A stretch of DNA of 64,000 nt from Erysipelotrichaceae bacterium (GTDB taxonomy: Bacteria; Bacillota_I; Bacilli_A; RFN20; CAG-449), in assembly GCA_015059095.1 (NCBI GenBank), contig SVBA01000001.1, forward strand, positions 1 to 64,000, read 5' to 3'. Made by a program: the position numbers and the translations under genes. Of this stretch, positions 26,562-33,238 are shown piece by piece. How positions within the stretch are numbered: position 1 is the stretch's first letter; each line of letters starts with the position of its first letter. The notes beneath the pieces are model-generated. The model made no database searches, had not been told where the DNA came from, and saw nothing but the letters and a program-made list of their open reading frames with translations.

Positions 26562-28465
26562 TATGACTTCTTTTGTTCTAATTTCATTTTTTTAGCTTTT
26601 TCATATAATTCTTTAGCTTTTCTGATATTCTTTCTTACTCCATAACCTCTTTCATACATAACGCCTATATTATGAACCGCATTAAATTCTCCATATTTAG
26701 CTGCAATTGAATAATATTTTATTGCATCTTTATATTTTTTATTTTCTACAGAGATGTATCCAATTCTAAAAGTATTTATCATATAATAATTCTCATAATT
26801 TGAAATCAATTTATTCTTTTTAATAAATTTACTACTAATCATCAAAGAAACATATGCGTTTTTAAAGTCCTCCTTCAAATATCGTACATCATTGATTACG
26901 TCTAAGACACGAACATATACATCTGAGTATTTTTTAGTAAGTTTATTTTTTTCTAAATATTCTACTATTTTTGTTCCTATTAATTCTGCTTTAATATCGT
27001 TTTTTATTTTATAAGCATAAATGTAAGCAAGAGCATAATTTGACCAAATATATTCAAGTTGTTCTTCCACAATTTTTCCTTCTTTTTCTAATTTCGAAAC
27101 AATTAATTTAAAGGTTACTTCAGCTTCAGCATATCGTTCTGCAATAAATAATAATCTTGATTTTTTATATAATGCATTTATATCTCCTTTAACCTCATTA
27201 TAATATTTTATAGCTTTTTCAATATCTTTTTCTCCTAAAAATCCTTCTTCATAATAAATCCCTAAGAAATAAGCGGCATGTAAATTTCCTTCTTTATAAG
27301 CCTTTTCAAAATACTCAAAAGCCTTGCTCAAGTCTTTTTCAACTATGTTACCACGATAATATTCTAAGGCAATATTATATAAAACAACGGGACTTTTATT
27401 TAACTCATAGGCTCTTTCATACATCGAAATGATCTTTTTTCCATCGACTTTTTTATCAAGAACATATAAATTTGTCAAATTGTTTAATACTTTTTTTTCG
27501 TGTTTTTCTAATAGACTTTCATATAATTTAATCGCTTCTTCTCGATTTTTTTTGTTATTTTTATATTCCGATAATATGTAGGCTTTATTAAATATTACGT
27601 CTTCATTATCTTTATATTCTTTATGTAAATCATTAATTAACTTAAGGGCTTCTTCCCTTTTTCCTTCTTGAGCACATAATAGGATAGCATATCTTGCTTT
27701 TTCATAAACTCCCCCAAATTCCCATATATCCTTAATTATTTTATATTCCAAACCTATTGCATTAATTTGTCTATAACAATCAGCCATTCTATATAAATTA
27801 TTTAAAGTCAAATTAGCTTTACCAAAATACTTAGCGGCACGTAACATATTAGTAGGATTAACCTTTGCATTCATACTTTGAAAACCAATCAATAAATGTC
27901 CTGCATTAGTTTCCTTAATACGATATTCTTTAACTAATTGTTCTGCTTTAATGTAATCTTTATCATTAGATGCTGCTAAAACCATTGCCTCTTGAGCATA
28001 ATAAACTTTTTCTTTTAATGCTAAATCTATATAGTGATTTGCAAGTTCGTTATTCGCTTCAATGTTATATTTTTCATCTTTTGCTTTTACGCCATAATGA
28101 TAAATTTTAAACATACAAACTCTAGCATAATTATTGCCATTATCTGCTTCTAATTTAATTCTATTTAATTCTTCTTGATATAAAGTTCCGCCATCTAAAA
28201 TAAATACTTTTTGCATTGCATCATAAATAACAAATAAAACATTTCCTTGTTTTAGATATTTTTCAAATTCTTTAGGTCTTTCTACTTTAAAACTATCACA
28301 CAAATAAGTTTGATATAAAATTTTTCCTTCTTCTGTAGAATAAATTGGTTTTAAATCTCTTCTACTTTGATTTTCTTTATGAGCTTTATCTTGATATTTT
28401 TCTACAACACGAAGAAAAGCTTCTTTTCTTTTTTTTGCTATTATATTTTCATTAAGTGATCCCAT
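26561..28465 (-). CDS. Sel1/TPR repeat protein
   Basis: 634 residues, no signal peptide, so cytoplasmic. It is built of helical repeats, with two clear Sel1 units (A-F-E-Y-F-E-K-A-Y-K-E-G-N-L-H-A-A-Y-F-L, and AKYGEFNAVHNIGVMYERGY near the C-terminus) and several TPR-like units between. Such repeats are protein-interaction scaffolds; there is no catalytic domain. ATG at 28465 with AGGAG upstream. A 37-residue ORF is coupled to its stop. The partner is unknown. Confidence 0.8.
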   Translation of the reverse strand: MGSLNENIIAKKRKEAFLRVVEKYQDKAHKENQSRRDLKPIYSTEEGKILYQTYLCDSFKVERPKEFEKYLKQGNVLFVIYDAMQKVFILDGGTLYQEELNRIKLEADNGNNYARVCMFKIYHYGVKAKDEKYNIEANNELANHYIDLALKEKVYYAQEAMVLAASNDKDYIKAEQLVKEYRIKETNAGHLLIGFQSMNAKVNPTNMLRAAKYFGKANLTLNNLYRMADCYRQINAIGLEYKIIKDIWEFGGVYEKARYAILLCAQEGKREEALKLINDLHKEYKDNEDVIFNKAYILSEYKNNKKNREEAIKLYESLLEKHEKKVLNNLTNLYVLDKKVDGKKIISMYERAYELNKSPVVLYNIALEYYRGNIVEKDLSKAFEYFEKAYKEGNLHAAYFLGIYYEEGFLGEKDIEKAIKYYNEVKGDINALYKKSRLLFIAERYAEAEVTFKLIVSKLEKEGKIVEEQLEYIWSNYALAYIYAYKIKNDIKAELIGTKIVEYLEKNKLTKKYSDVYVRVLDVINDVRYLKEDFKNAYVSLMISSKFIKKNKLISNYENYYMINTFRIGYISVENKKYKDAIKYYSIAAKYGEFNAVHNIGVMYERGYGVRKNIRKAKELYEKAKKMKLEQKKS

Positions 28466-28510
28466 ATATACACTTCTCCTATTTTTAATATTATAACATA
28501 TTATTAAACA

Positions 28511-28624
28511 TTAGATGCATATTTGTATAACAAATTGCTGTTGTTCTAAATAAAGAATTGCAATTAATGCCATAATTTCTATTTTAGAAAGATAACCATC
28601 TATTTTATTTAGTGCTCCTTTTTT
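28511..28624 (-). pseudogene. Relic of a short Cys-repeat (KxYCG) gene 3' end
   Basis: The minus strand translates as ...NKIDGYLSKIEIMALIAILY followed by an extra tail. It aligns with the last residues of the intact gene at 32867-33208 (YEIEGFLSHKELMMLIAILF): I-x-G-[FY]-L-S-x-x-E-[IL]-M-x-L-I-A-I-L are shared. An in-frame TAG stands just upstream (28628-28630), there is no start codon, and the Cys repeats are gone. It lies in the gap between the Sel1-repeat gene and the HicB-like gene. Confidence 0.55.
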
Positions 28625-28679
28625 CTTCTAAACTAAATGAGAAATCTTTATTCCATTATTTAAAGAAATATTTTTCACA

Positions 28680-29342
28680 CTATTCTCTTTCTATTTCTAC
28701 TTTTACCATTACTACAATATCATTAGGAAAGTTCTTTTTTGTTTCTTCTAAACTCTTAGGTTTAAAACATTGACCTGGAGCCTCTATCAACATCATTTTG
28801 ACCATATCTTCTGCCATTTTTAACGCATCTTCATAATTATCTCCACAGGTTACTCCTCCAAAAATGTCTGGAACAGTTACACTATATCCTTCTCCTTCTT
28901 TTTCAAATACTGCAGGATATAAATATACATCTCTTAATAGAGGAGGTTCATAATATCTAAGAGACTTCCCATCAAAAAACTTTTTAATATCTTCTTCATT
29001 ATACTCTTTTAAAAGATCTTCTCTTAATTTTAAACATTCTTCTGTATTAGATGGATCATTAAAAATTGGATAAGTATTATTATCTATACAAATCTCATTA
29101 ATTTCTTTAAATATATTTTCATATTCTTTACGAAGAGATTCATCATTATCTTTTTCTACTTCATACATAATTCTTTGATGTTCATCAGTTAAATCATATT
29201 TAGAATTTTTAAACTCTTCTATAGATCTAGTACGAACTCTATGAAATTCAAATTGACTATCCTTATCAAACAAAAAAATTAATCTTTTTCTAGATTGAAT
29301 TTCAATATTCTTAATTAAATATTCTAATTTACATCTAATCAT
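28680..29342 (-). CDS. Protein with a C-terminal HicB-like domain
   Basis: 220 residues. The C-terminal third is a HicB-like (UPF0150) fold: YPAVFEKEGEGYSVTVPDI, then GDNYEDALKMAEDMVKMMLI, the partial RNase-H-like domain of HicB antitoxins. The N-terminal 140 residues are charged and helical and I do not recognise them. A HicA toxin gene (about 60-80 codons with a double-stranded-RNA-binding fold) is not present on either side, and there is no DNA-binding tail, so this is an orphan HicB-like protein rather than a complete toxin-antitoxin pair. ATG at 29342. Confidence 0.65.
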   Translation of the reverse strand: MIRCKLEYLIKNIEIQSRKRLIFLFDKDSQFEFHRVRTRSIEEFKNSKYDLTDEHQRIMYEVEKDNDESLRKEYENIFKEINEICIDNNTYPIFNDPSNTEECLKLREDLLKEYNEEDIKKFFDGKSLRYYEPPLLRDVYLYPAVFEKEGEGYSVTVPDIFGGVTCGDNYEDALKMAEDMVKMMLIEAPGQCFKPKSLEETKKNFPNDIVVMVKVEIERE

Positions 29343-29469
29343 AATCTTAATGTCCCTTACATATTTTATTATACATTTGTTTTTTATTAATGGAAAATAA
29401 TTATTTATTTACTAATTTAGTAAGTAGCGTTAAACTAAAAGTAGTCAAATAATTATTGGAGGTAAAATA

Positions 29470-29694
29470 ATGTTAGTATATGGTATTAAAGTTTATTTAG
29501 TAAACGGTGATTGGGGTTATGTTTGTAATAACGGTTATGGCGGATTCGATATGACTAGAGACGAAGGAAGTATCCTTTGTTTCCAAACATTAGATGAAGC
29601 TAGAGATTTCTATTATAAACACATCAGAAACGCTACAGTAAATGGTGTTCCAGTAGATCGTAATAGAACAGCTTGTGTAAACGTTCGTTATTAA
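29470..29694 (+). CDS. Small soluble protein of unknown function
   Basis: 74 residues, with a strong ribosome binding site (TTGGAGG, 7 nt before the ATG) and its own terminator, so it is probably well expressed. The sequence (start MLVYGIKVYLVNGDWGYVCN, later GSILCFQTLDEARDFYYKHI) suggests a small beta-beta-alpha domain: two strands, then a segment like those that read 'display-and-edit' parameter fields. I do not recognise a family. It is the only plus-strand gene in about 37 kb around it. Confidence 0.65.
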   Translation: MLVYGIKVYLVNGDWGYVCNNGYGGFDMTRDEGSILCFQTLDEARDFYYKHIRNATVNGVPVDRNRTACVNVRY

Positions 29695-29697
29695 AGT

Positions 29698-29725
29698 AAA
29701 AACCGTTCTTGATTGAGCGGTTTTA
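29698..29725. terminator. Bidirectional terminator between convergent genes
   Basis: 8-bp stem AACCGTTC/GAGCGGTT (29701-29708 with 29715-29722, one G-U pair). T runs follow in both directions. It serves the 74-residue gene (+) and the lipoprotein gene (-). Confidence 0.85.
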
Positions 29726-29730
29726 TTATA

Positions 29731-30318
29731 CTAATCTTTCCAATCTGCTCTAACGCAACATTCAGTACAAATATATGTTGGTTCGGAATATTTATTATTT
29801 ACCCAATTATGTTCTTTTCTTTCTATAGATTCATAAGTTGTGTATTCACACTTAGTACAGCGAACTATTTTATGTCCGATGTTATTACAAGTAGCTTCTT
29901 TTTGAATATATCCTTCATTTAGTTCATGTTTACAAAGAGAATTATATTTATATTTTTCATAAATTGTTCCATCGACATCTAATAATCTATATTTAGAGAT
30001 TGCAAGCATCTCTCTTGCAGTAAAATCATCTGAATTAAACTCAATATGATATTCTTGACCCGCGATTACTTTTCCAATTTTTTTCATTCTTGATCCTACT
30101 GGAAATTCGTTTTTATCATAAAAGCCAATTTCAATTGATAAATAATCAACATCTATTTGTGGTCTAACAATAAATCCATAATATAAACTATTAGAATTCT
30201 TTTCTAATATTATTTCTCTAGTAGTAAGCATTCTTTTATAAGTACTTTCTTTATTAAAACAACCGACTAAAGAAAATAAGAATATGATAATTGAAAGCAT
30301 AGAAAACATTTTTTTCAT
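29731..30318 (-). CDS. Lipoprotein with a C-terminal zinc-ribbon-like tail
   Basis: 195 residues. Signal peptide with lipobox (FLFSLVGC), lipidated Cys at residue 20. The middle (residues 40-115) is a beta-rich domain of FxLYD-like appearance (GFIVRPQIDVDYLSIEIGFY...). The end has paired Cys (C-K-H..., ATCNNIGHKIVRCTKCEY, YICTECCVRADW) that could bind zinc, which is unusual outside the membrane. Function unknown. Own promoter region upstream; convergent with the 74-residue gene. Confidence 0.7.
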   Translation of the reverse strand: MKKMFSMLSIIIFLFSLVGCFNKESTYKRMLTTREIILEKNSNSLYYGFIVRPQIDVDYLSIEIGFYDKNEFPVGSRMKKIGKVIAGQEYHIEFNSDDFTAREMLAISKYRLLDVDGTIYEKYKYNSLCKHELNEGYIQKEATCNNIGHKIVRCTKCEYTTYESIERKEHNWVNNKYSEPTYICTECCVRADWKD

Positions 30319-30421
30319 AAACGTGACCTCATAATTAATCCATTATTTATTATAAATCTTATAATTATTTTTTTATAGATTTAATAATTAATAAAAATCA
30401 TTTTGTGTAAATTGACATATT

Positions 30422-30465
30422 AAAAGACTACCTAGAATGATGTAATCTTTCTTAAGTAGTCTTTT
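30422..30465 (-). terminator. Terminator after the Big_2-type lipoprotein gene
   Basis: Arms AAAAGACTACCTAG (30422-30435) and CTTAAGTAGTCTTTT (30451-30465) pair over at least 10 bp, with a T-rich end on the minus strand (GTCTTTTAAT). Confidence 0.7.
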
Positions 30466-30476
30466 GTTTGTCTTAA

Positions 30477-32282
30477 TTAAATAATATCAGTAATTCCTGA
30501 ATAATGATATTTAGTATAATTTTTAATAAATTTATCTAATTGTTCTTTAGCAGTGTTATATACACTCTTTGCATCAATATCAATCGCAGATATACCATAT
30601 TGATAACCTGTATATTTTTCTTGTACAAATGTTCCATTAGTTACTGAATAAACTGCTCCACCAGAGTTTCCATCTGACCACAATGCAAATACTTCCATAT
30701 TAATAGTGTTTGTCTTTAAACTTGTTAAATAAACAGTTCCTTCATAAGAAGATGTTTTTGTTGAAGTTTGATAGTAATGATAAACTTTAATTCCTACACT
30801 ATTTAAACTAGAATCATAAACTAAATGAGCAGTATCTACTGATTTAATATAATTGTTATCTTGAACTTTTCTATAAATTTCATAACCATTGACATTAGGT
30901 TTTGCATAACTTTCTAATGTATTGTATACATCTGTATATTTTGTAGCCTTATCATAAGGTCTTTCATCTTCAATGTTAATTGTTAATTCTGCTGTTTTAT
31001 CATGACATGTATATGTTAATACTACTGTTCCTTTATCATTTAACATTAAATAACCATACTCATTAATAGTAGCTTTATTATTACTTAAAGAATAAGTTGT
31101 TTCAAATGTTGTATTTTCTGGTAATACCGTTACTTCTGTTAACATAGAAACTAAAACATTTTCTTCTGCTCTATAAAGAGTAATTTCAGAATCTTTTAAT
31201 GTAATTGATGTAGGATAAACATGACGATCTTTTACCTCTACTTCAATACTACATTCTTTATCATCATAAGAATAAGTTACTTTAGTTGTTCCTATTTTTT
31301 GACCAACAAATAAGTGATCATATGACTCAATTTGTCTCAAAATACTGTTATCTTCAACTTCATATTTTCCAAAATTCACATAAATTGGTTCTGCTTTTAA
31401 ATAACTGCTTATATCAATTTGTTCGTTTAAGTATACTGAAACTTTGTTTTCTTTAAATGAAAGGCTTATTTCATTTTTATGTTTTGGTGTTACTATATAT
31501 TCTAGCTTAACACCATCTCCTTCAACATAAAGAATAATATCTTCAAATTGGTTTGATGTATAACTATTTACTTTGAAAGTGGTATTTAATAATTGTTGTG
31601 CAGTAAATCTTCTGGTAATTCCAGATAGGAAGGAAATACCAAACCCTTCTTGATCTTTTCCTACAATTAAATTTGAACTTGCGGAAACGTATAAATCTTT
31701 TTCTAATTGATCTGTAGTAAAATCTAATTTAAATTCTTCTCCATAATAAGCATCAATATTTGTATTTCCTGCTGTAATATTAGTAACAACCATTCCATCC
31801 CAATGAATCGTTGAAGTAGTAACATATTCTTGTTCATTATGATAATCAATTAAAGTTAATTTAATATCAAAATAACCCGCTACAAATGAATTAACCTTTA
31901 TTTGAGGATAAACAGGATTTTCAAAATAGAAATCCATACTAGTAGTTTCCCCAAATCCGCTATAAATATAATTAATAGGATCAAATACATTTACTGGCGA
32001 AGTTGACGAAGATACAGGAGCATATTCATATTGACCATTATTATATATTTTTTCATGAATATTAGATATATCTGTTTTTAATATATATATTCCTTCGTTT
32101 TTTTTCGGTTCAGCTAATTCGACATACTCATTTAAATTAATTTCAAAATCCGATTTTGTTTGATTTATTACAATCTTTTCTTCTTTAAACTCTATTAGAG
32201 GTTTTGGTTCTTCTGTTCCACCACAGCTTGAAATAGATAAAATAGTGAAACAAGATAGTAAAAATTTTATTATTTTTTTCAT
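30477..32282 (-). CDS. Surface lipoprotein with Big_2-like domains, behind a poly-G promoter
   Basis: 601 residues. Signal peptide and lipobox (TILSISSC), lipidated Cys at residue 20. The body is made of beta-sandwich domains; a bacterial Ig-like Big_2 unit is evident around residues 350-440 (PTSITLKDSEITLYRAEENV, ending G-Y-L-M-L-N-D-K-G-T-V-V-L-T-Y). The last 150 residues form a separate domain (ATKYTDVYNTLESY...). No enzyme motif seen. Probably a surface-exposed scaffold or adhesin. ATG at 32282 with AAAGGAG. The promoter contains nine consecutive G between -35 and -10, so its expression may switch on and off. Confidence 0.8.
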   Translation of the reverse strand: MKKIIKFLLSCFTILSISSCGGTEEPKPLIEFKEEKIVINQTKSDFEINLNEYVELAEPKKNEGIYILKTDISNIHEKIYNNGQYEYAPVSSSTSPVNVFDPINYIYSGFGETTSMDFYFENPVYPQIKVNSFVAGYFDIKLTLIDYHNEQEYVTTSTIHWDGMVVTNITAGNTNIDAYYGEEFKLDFTTDQLEKDLYVSASSNLIVGKDQEGFGISFLSGITRRFTAQQLLNTTFKVNSYTSNQFEDIILYVEGDGVKLEYIVTPKHKNEISLSFKENKVSVYLNEQIDISSYLKAEPIYVNFGKYEVEDNSILRQIESYDHLFVGQKIGTTKVTYSYDDKECSIEVEVKDRHVYPTSITLKDSEITLYRAEENVLVSMLTEVTVLPENTTFETTYSLSNNKATINEYGYLMLNDKGTVVLTYTCHDKTAELTINIEDERPYDKATKYTDVYNTLESYAKPNVNGYEIYRKVQDNNYIKSVDTAHLVYDSSLNSVGIKVYHYYQTSTKTSSYEGTVYLTSLKTNTINMEVFALWSDGNSGGAVYSVTNGTFVQEKYTGYQYGISAIDIDAKSVYNTAKEQLDKFIKNYTKYHYSGITDII

Positions 32283-32303
32283 GATATTCTTCTCCTTTAA
32301 AAT

Positions 32304-32334
32304 ATGATACCCCCCCCCGGCCTATTTTTGTCAA
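32304..32334 (-). promoter_or_regulatory. Promoter with a G9 tract in the -35/-10 spacer (candidate phase-variable)
   Basis: On the minus strand: perfect -35 TTGACA (32329-32334), a 19-nt spacer ending in nine G (32310-32318), then -10 TATCAT (32304-32309, 5 of 6). Slippage by two bases would give the optimal 17-nt spacer. The predicted transcription start (about 32297) lies at the Shine-Dalgarno, giving a very short leader. It is by far the longest G/C homopolymer in the window. Confidence 0.6.
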
Positions 32335-32377
32335 TATTATCTCAACCAAAACGAACTACTTTTTTAAGAAATTTCTC

Positions 32378-32407
32378 AAAAAAAAGAGCGATTAATCATC
32401 ACTCTTT
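32378..32407 (-). terminator. Terminator after the AAA_33-type kinase gene
   Basis: 10-bp stem AAAGAGCGAT/ATCACTCTTT (32383-32392 with 32398-32407, one G-U pair), 5-nt loop, then eight T on the minus strand. Confidence 0.85.
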
Positions 32408-32853
32408 ATTACAATTATTTCATCAAAGCCTTCTTCTTTAGAAGGAGGAATAAGGTTCTTACCATAAGATTCTATTACTTCTAAAGGAATAAATAATTCT
32501 TTAGGGTCTTTGTTTCTTATTTCTACTCTTCTTAGACATTCTTCTACAGGAGTATTTAAATATACTGCCACTTTTTCATATTGAATTTCATATTGATCTA
32601 ATGCATCAAAACTTCTTTTTCTAACTTTAGGAGTAATATGTGTCGCATCTAAAATAACATTATGATTTTGCTTTATTTCTTCAGCACATAATTTATATAC
32701 TGTTGGAAATACATCTTTTTCTTCAATACCGATACAAGTTTGTCTAACTCTATCTGTAGAAATAACTTTAGCATTATATTCTTCCATTAACTTTTTAGAA
32801 TAAGTTGTTTTTCCACTTCCTTGAATGCCGATTAACATAATTAATTTTGCCAT
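32392..32853 (-). CDS. P-loop kinase (AAA_33 / polynucleotide-kinase-like)
   Basis: 153 residues from the preferred ATG at 32853. Walker A is right at the N-terminus (MLIGIQGSGKTTYSKKLM), then STDRVRQTC, a kinase-type Walker B/hairpin (NVILDATHITPKVRKRSFDA) and a lid with Arg residues (VEECLRRVEIRNKDP). This is the pattern of T4 Pnk-like/AAA_33 kinases that phosphorylate nucleic-acid ends or small metabolites; the substrate is unknown. The open frame extends to 32886 but would overlap the preceding gene, and AAAGGAG sits correctly for the internal ATG. Confidence 0.78.
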   Translation of the reverse strand: MAKLIMLIGIQGSGKTTYSKKLMEEYNAKVISTDRVRQTCIGIEEKDVFPTVYKLCAEEIKQNHNVILDATHITPKVRKRSFDALDQYEIQYEKVAVYLNTPVEECLRRVEIRNKDPKELFIPLEVIESYGKNLIPPSKEEGFDEIIVIKSDD

Positions 32854-32866
32854 ATACTTCTCCTTT

Positions 32867-33208
32867 TTATGCGAATAAAATTGCAATTAACATCATTAGT
32901 TCTTTATGAGATAAAAATCCTTCTATTTCATATAAATACCCACCACAATACTCTTTAATTTTATTACCTTGAATTTCTGCGATAATTGGTCCACAATATC
33001 TTTTAATTTTAGTACCACTAACTTCTAAAACATAACTTCCACAGTATTCTTTTATCTTGTCTCCTTGAATTTCGTATAAATATCTGCCACAGTATTCTTT
33101 AACTTTATTATTACTTATTTCATATTTATAACTACCACAATATTCTTTTATTTTTTCGTTATTAATTTCTAAAATTATTGGTCCACAATATCTTTTTACC
33201 TTTGCCAT
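32867..33208 (-). CDS. Tandem 16-residue Cys-repeat protein (KxYCG repeats)
   Basis: 113 residues. Six tandem units of exactly 16 residues from residue 5: KRYCGPIILEINNEKI, KEYCGSYKYEISNNKV, KEYCGRYLYEIQGDKI, KEYCGSYVLEVSGTKI, KRYCGPIIAEIQGNKI, then KEYCGGYLYEIEGF. A short hydrophobic helix (ELMMLIAILFA) ends the protein. One Cys per unit in a two-strand pattern predicts a beta-solenoid or barrel with an aligned Cys ladder that could bind metal or form disulfides. No signal peptide. Function unknown. It precedes the P-loop kinase by 13 nt. A decayed relative lies at 28511-28624. Confidence 0.7.
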   Translation of the reverse strand: MAKVKRYCGPIILEINNEKIKEYCGSYKYEISNNKVKEYCGRYLYEIQGDKIKEYCGSYVLEVSGTKIKRYCGPIIAEIQGNKIKEYCGGYLYEIEGFLSHKELMMLIAILFA

Positions 33209-33238
33209 AATTAGCTCCTTATAATAATTATACCTTGT

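Noticed and set aside
28680-29342. Possible HicAB toxin-antitoxin system
   Set aside because: Only a HicB-like domain is seen; no HicA-sized gene lies on either side.
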